64,000 nt of DNA, from assembly GCA_947465395.1 (NCBI GenBank), contig CANIAL010000001.1:1-64000 (forward strand), in the 5' to 3' direction. The DNA comes from Alphaproteobacteria bacterium (lineage in GTDB: Bacteria; Pseudomonadota; Alphaproteobacteria; Micropepsales; Micropepsaceae). Of the stretch, positions 17,958-26,788 are shown one piece after another; within the stretch, counting starts at the first letter, position 1, and every line of letters begins with the position of its first letter. Made by a program: the position numbers and the translations under genes. Below the pieces are notes generated by a model. That model was not told the origin of the DNA. It saw only the letters and a list, made by a program, of their open reading frames with translations, and did no database searches.

Positions 17958-19820
17958 ATGGCGCATCGGGCGGTTGAGGAAGGGGACGGCGCACCGTCTT
18001 TCAGGCCGCTCTGGACCCTGATGCCCTATCTCTGGCCCAAGGGACGGCCGGACCTTCGCGTGCGGGTCTTTGTTTCGATTCTTTTCCTGGTCCTGGCCAC
18101 GGGTTTCACCAGCGTCTCTCCGCTGATCTATGGCTGGACGGTGGACCGGCTGCGGCCCACGCCCGAAAACATCGCCATCGGCACCGTGATGTCGCTGATC
18201 GCGGCTTATGCCGTCTCGCGCATATTGCTTCAGGCTTTCGCCCAGCTTCGCGACGGTGTCTTCGCCCAGGTGCAGTACTATGCCATGCGCGAAGTGGCGG
18301 TGCAGACCTTCACCCATGTCCATACACTGTCGCTGCGCTATCACCTGGAACGCAAGACCGGCGGCCTCAGCCGCGTGATCGAACGCGGCACCAAGGGCAT
18401 AGACACGCTTTTGTCGTTTGCCCTGTTCAGCATCTTTCCCACCATTCTCCTGATGATCTTCTATGCCGGCATATTGCTGGTGGAATTGAATGTCTGGGTG
18501 GCGCTCAGCACCATCGCCATGGTGGTGGCCTATACATGGTTCACCTTCTGGATCACGCGCTGGCGCATCCAGTTCCGCCGCGAGATGAACCAAAGCGACA
18601 CCGATGCCAACACCAAGGCGGTGGACAGTCTGCTGAATTTCGAGACCGTGAAATATTTCAACAATGAAAAGCATGAAGCCCGGCGCTTTGATGTCTCGAT
18701 GGAAAAATATGCCGGGGCCTCCATCCAGTCGCAGATTTCACTCTCCATCCTCAACACGGGCCAGGCGGCCATCATGGCGGTGGGGCTGGGCGCGGTGATG
18801 GGGCTGACGGCCTGGGGCATGGCCCATGGCCATTTTTCCATCGGACTTTTTGTTGCGGGTAATGCAATCCTGATCCAGCTTTACCAGCCGCTGAACCTGC
18901 TGGGCACGGTCTATCGCGAAATCACCCAAGGCTTGGTGGACATGGAAGCCATGTTCCGCCTGCTGCACCAGCCGCGCGAAGTCACCGACAAACCCGGTGC
19001 GCCGCCGCTGATGGTGCGGGGCGGCGAGATCAAGTTCGACAATGTGGTCTTTTCCTATGATCCCGAGCGCATTGTGCTGAAGGGCATCAGCTTCACCGTG
19101 CCTGCCGGCAAGACGGTGGCGGTGGTGGGGCCATCGGGTGCGGGCAAATCCACCATCAGCCGCATTCTCTATCGTTTCTATGACATCAAGAGCGGCGCCG
19201 TGACCATTGATGGCCAGGATATCCGCGACATCACGCAGGAAAGCCTGCGTTCCGTGATCGGTATCGTTCCCCAGGACACGGTGCTGTTCAATGACACGGT
19301 GCGTTACAACATCGCCTATGGCCGCATCGGCGCCAGCGAGGCCGAGGTACGTGAAGCCGCCAGCCTGGCTCAGATCGACAAGTTCATCGCCGAACTGCCC
19401 CGCGGCTATGACGCCATGGTGGGCGAGCGCGGGCTGAAATTGTCAGGCGGCGAGAAACAGCGCGTGGCGATCGCCCGCACCATCCTGAAGAACCCGCCCA
19501 TCCTGCTGCTGGATGAAGCTACGTCTGCGCTGGACACCGGCACCGAACGCGAGATCCAGAGCGCCCTGAACGAAGTCAGCCAGGGCCGCACCACCCTGGT
19601 GATCGCGCATCGCCTGTCCACCGTGATTGATGCCGACGAGATTTTGGTGCTGGACCATGGCCAGATCATCGAGCGCGGCCGCCATGGCGAATTGCTGGCG
19701 CTGGGCGGGCATTACGCATCCATGTGGAACAAGCAGCGCGAAGCCGCAGCAGCGCGCGAAAAGCTGAAAGAGGTCGAGAACGACCCAGATGTTATCGCGG
19801 GTCTTGCCAGGGCGACCTAG
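17958..19820 (+). CDS. Atm1-type ABC exporter (half transporter, permease-ATPase fusion)
   Basis: This is a 620-residue inner-membrane homodimeric exporter. The N-terminal six-helix permease contains HLERKTGGLSRVIERG near residue 130 and VDSLLNFETVKYFNNEKHE near 225, both typical of the Atm1/ABCB7 subfamily. In bacteria this subfamily exports glutathione-linked sulfur or metal conjugates. The ATPase has Walker A GPSGAGKST near residue 395, signature LSGGEKQRVAIAR near 495 and Walker B ILLLDEATSALD near 515. The mini-protein stop directly abuts the start. The 3' end overlaps the convergent cold-shock gene by four bases. Confidence 0.9.
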   Translation: MAHRAVEEGDGAPSFRPLWTLMPYLWPKGRPDLRVRVFVSILFLVLATGFTSVSPLIYGWTVDRLRPTPENIAIGTVMSLIAAYAVSRILLQAFAQLRDGVFAQVQYYAMREVAVQTFTHVHTLSLRYHLERKTGGLSRVIERGTKGIDTLLSFALFSIFPTILLMIFYAGILLVELNVWVALSTIAMVVAYTWFTFWITRWRIQFRREMNQSDTDANTKAVDSLLNFETVKYFNNEKHEARRFDVSMEKYAGASIQSQISLSILNTGQAAIMAVGLGAVMGLTAWGMAHGHFSIGLFVAGNAILIQLYQPLNLLGTVYREITQGLVDMEAMFRLLHQPREVTDKPGAPPLMVRGGEIKFDNVVFSYDPERIVLKGISFTVPAGKTVAVVGPSGAGKSTISRILYRFYDIKSGAVTIDGQDIRDITQESLRSVIGIVPQDTVLFNDTVRYNIAYGRIGASEAEVREAASLAQIDKFIAELPRGYDAMVGERGLKLSGGEKQRVAIARTILKNPPILLLDEATSALDTGTEREIQSALNEVSQGRTTLVIAHRLSTVIDADEILVLDHGQIIERGRHGELLALGGHYASMWNKQREAAAAREKLKEVENDPDVIAGLARAT

Positions 19821-20422
19821 ATCAATTCGATCCGGTCCACTTCCACGCCCTTGTTGCCTTGCCGGGTGTTGAAGCGGATGCGCTGTTCCGGCTCCACCAT
19901 CTGTACGCCAGACCGGCGCAGCGCGCTGGCGTGAAGATAGACGTCGCCAGCGCCATTCTCCGGCGTGACAAAGCCAAAGCCTTTCTGGTCGTTGAAGAAC
20001 TTGATGCGCCCGTCGCTCATGGGGCCGGACGGCGCGCTGTGGTCATGGCCGCCCCCATTGTTGAACTCCCGTCGCATGAAGCGGGGCGCTTCAGCGGTAG
20101 AAATATCCACGTCATGCACCGCGACCACCTGCAGGCCCCGCTCGGAGTCCGCCAGGTCGCAGGTAATGGTGGCGCCTTGCGGCAGTTCGCCATGACCCAC
20201 CGCCTGCAGGGCAGAGGCGTGGCAGAAGGCGTCGCCACCTTCGTCCAATGTTACAAAACCATAACCCTTTGTGGCGTTGAACCACTTCACCCGGCCGCGC
20301 GCATACGATTGCGCAACGGGCCTGGCATTGCCCTGCTGATATTGTGCCACGACGACCACCCCAGCCGGTCTTGACCCCAATTCGCCCCACGTCCGGCTTG
20401 CGTGGCCGCGCTTTTGCCCCAT
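19817..20422 (-). CDS. Double cold-shock-domain protein
   Basis: This 201-residue protein has two CspA-type OB folds. Domain 1 (about residues 42-105) has RNP1 KGYGFV and RNP2-like DAFCHAS. Domain 2 (about 135-200) has GRIKFFNDQKGFGFVTPE and VYLHAS. The linker is Gly/His-rich (NNGGGHDHSAPSG). Such two-domain proteins occur in alphaproteobacteria and act as nucleic-acid chaperones. An unstructured 40-residue N-terminus precedes domain 1, so a later start is possible. In domain 1 a Cys replaces the common Val/Phe of RNP2. It is divergent from rhlE, another RNA-remodelling gene. Confidence 0.88.
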   Translation of the reverse strand: MGQKRGHASRTWGELGSRPAGVVVVAQYQQGNARPVAQSYARGRVKWFNATKGYGFVTLDEGGDAFCHASALQAVGHGELPQGATITCDLADSERGLQVVAVHDVDISTAEAPRFMRREFNNGGGHDHSAPSGPMSDGRIKFFNDQKGFGFVTPENGAGDVYLHASALRRSGVQMVEPEQRIRFNTRQGNKGVEVDRIELI

Positions 20423-20693
20423 GATGCTTACAGAAACCCCTGTCCTGCAACCGGGTTAAGCGGTTGGGATGGCAGGATTTTCACGCTGCACCGCAGCACA
20501 AAACCCCATTCATGGGTTGACGGAACCGGGTGCACCCCATATACGGCCCCCATCCACGGCGACCGCACAAGGGCTTTTGGCCTCCATCGCCGGGACTTAG
20601 AAACACCCTCCGTTCCCTCCAGTGTGCGTGGAAGACGGCAACAGCCGTAGCGAACGCGCGATTGCGCGCGCCCTTCCGGTTTTAAGGACTTTT
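20423..20693 (+). other. Divergent intergenic region and long rhlE leader
   Basis: These 271 bases separate the double cold-shock gene from rhlE. They contain a good sigma-70 promoter for rhlE at 20517-20545, then about 140 bases of leader ending in GGTTTTAAGGACTTTT before the GTG. A GC-rich palindromic stretch (GCGCGCGATTGCGCGCGC) around 20656-20673 could fold over the translation start region. No small ORF convinces. Confidence 0.4.
20517..20545 (+). promoter_or_regulatory. Candidate sigma-70 promoter of rhlE
   Basis: The -35 box TTGACG lies at 20517-20522 and the -10 box TATACG at 20540-20545, with a 17-base spacer. Transcription would start near 20552, leaving a leader of about 140 bases before the GTG of rhlE. 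Confidence 0.55.
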
Positions 20694-22034
20694 GTGACTA
20701 CCGATAATCTTTTCGCCCAACTTGGCGTGGCCGAGCCGATCCTTCGCGCCTTGGCCGCCGAGCAATACACCCAGCCTACCCCCATCCAGACCCAGGCCAT
20801 CCCGGCGCTGCTGGAAGGCCGCGATCTTCTGGGCATCGCCCAGACCGGCACGGGCAAGACGGCCGCCTTTGGCATTCCGCTGCTGCAGAAACTTTCCATC
20901 GGCCATGTTCCGCCCCAGCCGCGCCATGCCAAGGCATTGATCCTGGCCCCCACGCGCGAGCTGGCGGTGCAGATCGAACAGAGCCTTCGCACCTATGGCC
21001 GCCATCTCAACCTGAAAATGGCGGTAATCCTGGGTGGCGTCAGCCAGCATTCCCAGGTGCAGACCATGCTCAAGGGCGTGGACATCCTGGTGGCGACACC
21101 GGGCCGCCTGCTGGACCTGGTGCAGCAAAAACATATCCGCCTGGATGCAGTCACCAACTTCATCGTGGATGAAGCTGACCGCATGCTGGACATGGGCTTC
21201 ATCCGCGATGTCCGCAAGATCGTGGCGCATCTGCCCAAGCAGCGCCAATCCATGCTGTTCTCCGCGACCATGCCGGACGATGTGGTCAAGCTGGTGGGCG
21301 ACATGCTGAAGGAGCCGCTTCGCATCGAAGTGGCGCCCCAGGGCCGCACCGCCGACCGCATTGACCAAAGGCTGTTCTTCGTGCCCACGCTCCAGAAGCG
21401 CCAGCTTCTCAGCGAATTGCTGAAGGACGAAGCCATGAACCGGGTGATCGTGTTCACGCGCACCAAGCATGGCGCCAACAAGGTGCAGGAACATCTGGGC
21501 CGTACCGGCGTGGTGGCCGAAGCCATCCATGGCAACAAGTCGCAGAATGCCCGCCAGCGGGCGCTGGACCAGTTCCGCACCGGCAAGGCGCGCGTCCTGG
21601 TGGCGACCGACATTGCCGCGCGCGGCATCGACATTGACGACATCAGCCATGTGGTGAACTTCGAACTGCCCAACGAACCGGAAAGCTATGTCCACCGCAT
21701 CGGCCGCACGGCGCGCGCCGGCGGGGCGGGGATCGCCATTTCCTTTTGCGACAGTTCGGAACGTGCTTACCTGCGCGATATCGAAAGGCTGATCCGCAAC
21801 AAGATCGAGCCGGTGGCGCATGATCTGCCTGAACTGACGGACGCGCAAAAGGCGCAGCCGGAAGAAGCCCGCCGTTTCCATGGCCACAAAGGCCGCGGCG
21901 GCAAGCCGGGCGGCCATAAAAAGCCGGGCGGCCATAGCAATGGCGTCGGCGCGAACGGCGCCCCGGGCGGCGAAGCACAGAAAAAGCGCAACGGCTCGCG
22001 GCCGCATTGGCACCGCAAGCGGGACGCCGCTTAA
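20694..22034 (+). CDS. rhlE: DEAD-box RNA helicase, RhlE type
   Basis: This ATP-dependent RNA helicase of 446 residues probably acts in ribosome assembly or mRNA decay. It shows the full motif set: Q-motif YTQPTPIQTQAIP, motif I AQTGTGKTAAFGIPLL, Ia PTRELAVQIEQS, II DEADRMLDMGF, III FSATM, V ATDIAARGIDID and VI YVHRIGRTARAG. The basic C-terminal tail has short Gly-His-Lys repeats (KPGGHKKPGGH), as expected for RNA contacts. The GTG at 20694 follows TAAGGACT at good spacing. The upstream open frame is discarded because the promoter lies just before it. Confidence 0.92.
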   Translation: MTTDNLFAQLGVAEPILRALAAEQYTQPTPIQTQAIPALLEGRDLLGIAQTGTGKTAAFGIPLLQKLSIGHVPPQPRHAKALILAPTRELAVQIEQSLRTYGRHLNLKMAVILGGVSQHSQVQTMLKGVDILVATPGRLLDLVQQKHIRLDAVTNFIVDEADRMLDMGFIRDVRKIVAHLPKQRQSMLFSATMPDDVVKLVGDMLKEPLRIEVAPQGRTADRIDQRLFFVPTLQKRQLLSELLKDEAMNRVIVFTRTKHGANKVQEHLGRTGVVAEAIHGNKSQNARQRALDQFRTGKARVLVATDIAARGIDIDDISHVVNFELPNEPESYVHRIGRTARAGGAGIAISFCDSSERAYLRDIERLIRNKIEPVAHDLPELTDAQKAQPEEARRFHGHKGRGGKPGGHKKPGGHSNGVGANGAPGGEAQKKRNGSRPHWHRKRDAA

Positions 22035-22040
22035 AGTCTC

Positions 22041-22502
22041 ATGACCGCAATCTTCGTGGACGGCGATGCCTGTCCGGTGAAAGCGGAAGTGGAAAAGGTG
22101 GCGGGAAGGCATGGCCTTTCCGTCACCATCGTTTCCAATGGGGGCCTGCGCCCTTCCGCCAATCCCCTGATGCGCCATGTCACCGTGGCCGAAGGCGCGG
22201 ATGCGGCGGATGACTGGATCGTGGAAAACATCGCTGCGGGCGATATCTGCATCACGGCGGATATTCCACTGGCGGCGCGCTGTCTTGATAAAACTGCCCG
22301 TGTATTGGCGCCCAACGGCAAGCCCTTTTCGCCGGAAGGCATTGGCATGGCGCTGGGCATGCGCGAACTGTCCCGCCATTTGCGGGAACTGACGCCGGGC
22401 GGCCAGACCCATCACAGCGCCTTTGGAAAACAGGACCGCTCGCGCTTCCTGGGCGAACTGGAAAATTGCATCCAGGCGCTGGCGCGGGCAAAATCCCCCT
22501 GA
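22041..22502 (+). CDS. UPF0178 (YaiI/YqxD) family protein
   Basis: This 153-residue protein of the DUF188 family has the N-terminal FVDGDACPVKAEVEKVA (residues 5-21), VSNGGLR near 31, ADDWIVENIAAGDICITADI near 55-75 with conserved aspartates, and a GMRELSRHLRE helix. The acidic cluster and fold prediction resemble PIN-type or NYN nucleases, but the function has not been established for the family. Its TGA overlaps the ATG of selO by one base, so the pair is translationally coupled. Confidence 0.9.
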   Translation: MTAIFVDGDACPVKAEVEKVAGRHGLSVTIVSNGGLRPSANPLMRHVTVAEGADAADDWIVENIAAGDICITADIPLAARCLDKTARVLAPNGKPFSPEGIGMALGMRELSRHLRELTPGGQTHHSAFGKQDRSRFLGELENCIQALARAKSP

Positions 22503-23911
22503 TGTTCCATCTCAAGCTTGAAAACCATTTCGCTGAACTGGGGCCGGATTTTTACACGGCCATGCTGGCGGAGAGGGTGGGCGTGCCGCACCTGCTTCAC
22601 GCCAATCCCAAGGCTGCGCCCCTGGTCGGGCTGGAACCCGCGGCTTTCAGCGATCCCGATTTCGCCGCCGTCTTTTCCGGCCACAAGCCGCTGGACGGAT
22701 TCTCGCCGCTGGCCATGGCCTATTCCGGCCACCAGTTCGGCGCGTGGGCCGGGCAGTTGGGCGATGGCCGCGCGCTTCTGATCGGCCAGACCCGCAACGG
22801 CGCGGGCGAGTTATGGGACATTCAGCTCAAGGGCGCGGGCAAGACGCCTTATTCGCGCTTTGGCGATGGCCGTGCCGTGATGCGGTCCACCATCCGCGAA
22901 TATCTGGCGGGGGAGGCGATGGCCGCGCTTGGCATTCCCACCTCACGCTCGCTCTGCATCATCGCCACGGATGAACTGGTGCAGCGCGAGACGGCGGAGC
23001 CTGGCGCGATATTGGCGCGGCTGGCGCGCAGTCATATCCGGTTCGGCCATTTCGAGCATTTCCATTATGCGGGCAAGCATGGCCATGTCCGCCAACTGGC
23101 CGATTATGTGATCGGCGAATATTTTCCGGATTTCGCGGGCGACCATGCCGGCTGGTTCGGGGAGGTGGTGCGCCGCACTGCCCATCTGATTGCCCATTGG
23201 CAGTCGGTGGGTTTTGCCCATGGCGTGATGAACACGGACAACATGTCCATCCTGGGCCTGACCCTGGATTACGGCCCCTTTGGTTTCATGGATGCCTACG
23301 CGCCCGGCCTGATCTGCAATCACACGGATGAGGCCGGCCGCTATGCTTTTGACATGCAGCCTGCCATCGCGCACTGGAATTTGCGGGCGCTGGCGGCGGC
23401 GCTGAACTCCCTTATTCCAACCGAGGCGCTGATCTCTCAACTCGACACCTATGAAAGCCATTTTCGAAAACAGTATCGAATGCTGATGCGCGCCAAATGC
23501 GGGCTGGCAAACGAAATGCCTGGCGATGACGAATTGATCGGTCAGTTGCTGACTTTGATGGCGAAGGCGGGAGCAGATTACACATCCGTCTTCCGCGCGC
23601 TTGGCGAATCGGATGCCGTGTTCGCCACGCTCTTTGCAGGCCATGAAGTTGACGCGATGGCTTGGGCAGCGCGGTATCGCGCCCGGCTGCCACAGCTTGC
23701 GGGGCTGTGCGCGGTCAATCCCCGCTATGTCCTTCGCAACTGGGTGGCGGAAGCCGCGATCCGGGCTGTGGAAGACCAGAACGACACCAGTGTCCTGGAC
23801 CGCGTCCTTCACCTGGTGCAGGCCCCCTATGACTCCCATGCGGATGATGCGGCTTTTGCCGCCCCGCCCGCGCCGGAATACCGGGAGCTTTCGGTTTCCT
23901 GCTCCTCCTGA
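22502..23911 (+). CDS. selO: Protein adenylyltransferase SelO
   Basis: This pseudokinase-fold enzyme transfers AMP to protein Ser/Thr/Tyr residues, a redox-stress role in characterised homologues. The 469-residue protein has the SelO hallmarks [19 protein letters not shown] near residue 72, the [20 protein letters not shown] loop near 115, and the catalytic HGVMNTDN near 240 with Asp-Asn metal ligands and DYGPFGFMD. It ends SCSS. The antepenultimate Cys467 aligns with the position occupied by selenocysteine in animal SelO. The ATG at 22502 overlaps the previous stop. The length is typical of bacterial SelO. Confidence 0.93.
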   Translation: MFHLKLENHFAELGPDFYTAMLAERVGVPHLLHANPKAAPLVGLEPAAFSDPDFAAVFSGHKPLDGFSPLAMAYSGHQFGAWAGQLGDGRALLIGQTRNGAGELWDIQLKGAGKTPYSRFGDGRAVMRSTIREYLAGEAMAALGIPTSRSLCIIATDELVQRETAEPGAILARLARSHIRFGHFEHFHYAGKHGHVRQLADYVIGEYFPDFAGDHAGWFGEVVRRTAHLIAHWQSVGFAHGVMNTDNMSILGLTLDYGPFGFMDAYAPGLICNHTDEAGRYAFDMQPAIAHWNLRALAAALNSLIPTEALISQLDTYESHFRKQYRMLMRAKCGLANEMPGDDELIGQLLTLMAKAGADYTSVFRALGESDAVFATLFAGHEVDAMAWAARYRARLPQLAGLCAVNPRYVLRNWVAEAAIRAVEDQNDTSVLDRVLHLVQAPYDSHADDAAFAAPPAPEYRELSVSCSS

Positions 23912-24000
23912 GGGCTGTTTTTGTCGCATTTGCGCGGCGAAAACGGGTGGCAGGACGGGGATCAAGGCATTATGGTCCCGCCGAACAATCTAGGACCTCC

Positions 24001-24606
24001 ATGGAACCGTTTCGCCAGCTGGACGGCATCGCCGCCCCCCTCAACATGATCAATGTCGACACCGACATGATCATTCCCAAGCAATTCCTGAAGACCATCC
24101 ACCGCACCGGGCTGGGCAAGGCCCTGTTCGACGAGATGCGCTACAACCAGGATGGCAGCGAGAAACCGGAATTTGTTCTCAACAAGCCCGCCTATCGCCA
24201 GGCCAAGATCCTGGTGGCGGGGGAAAATTTCGGCTGCGGTTCCAGCCGCGAGCATGCGCCCTGGGCGCTTCTGGATTTCGGCATACGCTGCATCATTGCC
24301 ACCAGCTTTGCCGATATTTTCTACAACAACTGCTTCAAGAACGGCATCCTGCCCATTCGCCTGCCGCAGGAGCAGGTGGACAAGTTGATGGATGACGCGG
24401 AACGCGGCGCCAATGACCGCATCGCCATTGATTTGGAGAAGCAGGAAATCCGCGGCCCGGACGGCGGCTGCATTTCCTTCGAGGTGGATTCCTTCCGCAA
24501 GCAATGCTTGTTGAATGGCTGGGACGATATCGGTCTCACATTGCGCGACGCCGAAGGCATCGCCACCTTTGAAAAGCAGCACCTGGCGCAAGCGCCCTGG
24601 CTTTAA
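24001..24606 (+). CDS. leuD: 3-Isopropylmalate dehydratase small subunit
   Basis: It provides the swivel domain of isopropylmalate isomerase (LeuCD) in leucine synthesis; in organisms with CimA the same enzyme also isomerises citramalate. The 201-residue protein has [15 protein letters not shown] (residues 18-32) and [20 protein letters not shown] (near 75-94), both diagnostic. The ATG at 24001 gives MEPFRQLDG, a standard N-terminus. The partner leuC is not next to it; the upstream gene is selO. leuB follows after 16 bases. Confidence 0.95.
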   Translation: MEPFRQLDGIAAPLNMINVDTDMIIPKQFLKTIHRTGLGKALFDEMRYNQDGSEKPEFVLNKPAYRQAKILVAGENFGCGSSREHAPWALLDFGIRCIIATSFADIFYNNCFKNGILPIRLPQEQVDKLMDDAERGANDRIAIDLEKQEIRGPDGGCISFEVDSFRKQCLLNGWDDIGLTLRDAEGIATFEKQHLAQAPWL

Positions 24607-24622
24607 CCGACGGACACGTACG

Positions 24623-25720
24623 ATGATCAAACTGCTCCTGCTTCCCGGTGACGGCATTGGGCCCGAGGTGATGGAAGAATCCAAGCGCGTGCTGGGCTGG
24701 TATTCCAAAAACCGCCAGTTCGCCTATGAATCCGAAAGCGACCTGATCGGCGGCACGGCCTATGAAAAGACGGGCCGTTCTGATCCCGACGAGACCATCG
24801 AAAAGGCCAAGGCGGCGGACGCGGTCCTGTTCGGCGCCGTGGGCGGACCGCAATGGGACAATTTGCCGTTCGAGAAGAAGCCGGAGCGTGGCTTGCTGCG
24901 CCTTCGCAAGGATATGGGCCTGTTTGCGAACCTGCGTCCGGCCCTGTGTTTTGACGCGCTCAAGGACGCCTCCACCCTCAAGCCGGAAATCGTGGCGGGC
25001 TTGGATATTCTCATCGTGCGCGAACTGACGGGCGGCGTCTATTTCGGCGAGCCCAAGGAAACCACCACCCTGCCCGATGGCCAGAAGCGCGCCGTGGACA
25101 CCCAAGTTTACACCACCTCCGAGATTGAGCGCATCGCGCGAGTAGCGTTCGAGCTGGCGCGGGTACGCAGCAAGCGTGTCGCGTCTGCTGAAAAATCCAA
25201 TGTGATGGTGACAGGTGTGTTGTGGCGCCAGGTCGTGACCAAGGTCCACAAGGAAGAATTCCCCGATGTGGAACTCACCCACATCCTGGCCGACAACGCC
25301 GCCATGCAGCTGGTGCGCAATCCCAAGCAGTTTGACGTCATGGTCACCGACAATCTCTTCGGCGATGTGCTGTCCGACCAGGCGGCGCAGCTTACCGGTT
25401 CCATCGGCATGCTGCCCTCCGCCTCGCTGGGCGCCAAGATCGGGGGCCGCCAGGCGGCGCTCTATGAACCCATCCATGGCAGTGCCCCCGACATCGCGGG
25501 CAAGGGCCTGGCCAACCCCATCGCGGGGCTTCTCTCCTTCGCCATGTGCCTGCGCTATTCCTTTGGCAGGATCGAAGACGCCAACCTGCTGGAAAAAGCG
25601 GTGGAGCAGGTGCTGGCTGAAGGCTATCGCACCGGTGACATTATGCAGCCGGGCATGAACAAGGTCGGCACCGCCGGCATGACGGATGCCATCTTGAATG
25701 CGCTGGACAAGCTCTCTTAA
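24623..25720 (+). CDS. leuB: 3-Isopropylmalate dehydrogenase
   Basis: It oxidatively decarboxylates 3-isopropylmalate with NAD+ in leucine synthesis. The 365-residue protein shows [19 protein letters not shown] at residues 5-23, [14 protein letters not shown] near 94, [11 protein letters not shown] near 137, [20 protein letters not shown] near 240 and [13 protein letters not shown] near 288. The ATG at 24623 sits 16 bases after leuD, so I infer one transcript. Its stop directly abuts the stop of the convergent ku gene with no room for a terminator. Confidence 0.96.
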   Translation: MIKLLLLPGDGIGPEVMEESKRVLGWYSKNRQFAYESESDLIGGTAYEKTGRSDPDETIEKAKAADAVLFGAVGGPQWDNLPFEKKPERGLLRLRKDMGLFANLRPALCFDALKDASTLKPEIVAGLDILIVRELTGGVYFGEPKETTTLPDGQKRAVDTQVYTTSEIERIARVAFELARVRSKRVASAEKSNVMVTGVLWRQVVTKVHKEEFPDVELTHILADNAAMQLVRNPKQFDVMVTDNLFGDVLSDQAAQLTGSIGMLPSASLGAKIGGRQAALYEPIHGSAPDIAGKGLANPIAGLLSFAMCLRYSFGRIEDANLLEKAVEQVLAEGYRTGDIMQPGMNKVGTAGMTDAILNALDKLS

Positions 25721-26638
25721 CTAGCTGGCCTTGCGTTTCTTGGGCTTGGGTGCGGGCTTGGCCGCCACTGCTTTGCCCTTCAGGCTTTTCTTTAGCGCGG
25801 CCATCAGGTCGATGACGTTCGTATCTTCGGGTTCTTCCGCCCGCACGATCTTCTCGCCCTTCTGCTTTTTGTGGATCAGGTCGCGCAGGGCCTTCTCATA
25901 ACGGTCCTTGAAATCGGACGGGGTGAAGTCTCCTTCCTGCTGGGCGATGATCTTGTCGGCAATCTCTACCATCTTGTGATCGGCCTTCTTGGTGGAGATG
26001 TCGTCAAAGGCGGTCTCGGCGGGAATGACTTCATCATTCATGCGCAGCGACCATGCGATCAAGCCCTTGCCCCGCGCCTCGATCGCCATCAGCCGCTCGC
26101 GGTTGTGCATGACAACGCGGCCCAGTGCGATGCGCCCCGATTTCGCCATGGCATCGCGGATGACGCCATAGGCGTCCAGCGCCTTGTCGTCCCCCGGCAT
26201 CAGGTAGAAGGGATCGTTCCAGTAAAGCCTGTCTATATCTTCGCCGTCCACGAAGCGTTCGATATCCAGCGTGTGCGTTGTCTCCAGTTTCACCGCTTCG
26301 AAATCTTCCGGCGTCAGCACCACGTAACGCTCGTCACTGATCTCGTACCCCTTGACCAAGTCCGCGCGCTCCACCGGCCCGGAATCGGGATCGGTCGGCA
26401 CCATGCGGATGCGGTTGTTGGTCTTGGGGTTCAGCAGATGGAAAGAGATGTCCCCCTTGCGGCTGGTGGCGCTGTACAGAGCCACGGGGCAGCTCACCAG
26501 CGACAGTCGCAAATGGCCCTGCCAGACCGGGCGGCGTGACAGCCCGGGCGTGGCCGGTTCATCATCATTGGCATGATGGCGGCGCGGCGCGGCTTTCCTG
26601 GCCTTGGAAGAAGGGGCTTTCTTGCGCTTGGCGGCCAT
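25721..26638 (-). CDS. ku: Non-homologous end-joining protein Ku
   Basis: It binds DNA double-strand ends as a homodimer and recruits LigD in bacterial end joining. The 305-residue protein has the Ku core from RPVWQGHLRLSLVSCPVALY (about residues 36-55) through FHLLNPKTNNRIRM, VKGYEISDERYVVLTPEDFE and HNRERLMAIEARGKGLIAW. A basic N-terminal extension (about 35 residues, KRKKAPSSKARK) precedes it and a Lys/Pro-rich tail (KPAPKPKKRKAS) ends it; both would aid DNA contact. No ligD lies within the window. It is divergent from pyc. Confidence 0.93.
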   Translation of the reverse strand: MAAKRKKAPSSKARKAAPRRHHANDDEPATPGLSRRPVWQGHLRLSLVSCPVALYSATSRKGDISFHLLNPKTNNRIRMVPTDPDSGPVERADLVKGYEISDERYVVLTPEDFEAVKLETTHTLDIERFVDGEDIDRLYWNDPFYLMPGDDKALDAYGVIRDAMAKSGRIALGRVVMHNRERLMAIEARGKGLIAWSLRMNDEVIPAETAFDDISTKKADHKMVEIADKIIAQQEGDFTPSDFKDRYEKALRDLIHKKQKGEKIVRAEEPEDTNVIDLMAALKKSLKGKAVAAKPAPKPKKRKAS

Positions 26639-26788
26639 GGTCGGCTCCGGGAAGGGTCACCCTTACAACCACCGGGCCGGGCAGGCGTTCCGGCCCCAAA
26701 TGCCCCATTTTTGCCCCAAATCCGGGCAGCGTTGCGTTGTTCGCTGTGTTGCAACATAAAGCAGGGCCTTTTCCCGGACCCAGTGCGT

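Noticed and set aside
21890..21960. Tandem DNA repeat in the rhlE 3' region
   Set aside because: It encodes the ordinary low-complexity Gly-His-Lys tail of an RNA helicase rather than a separate repeat element.
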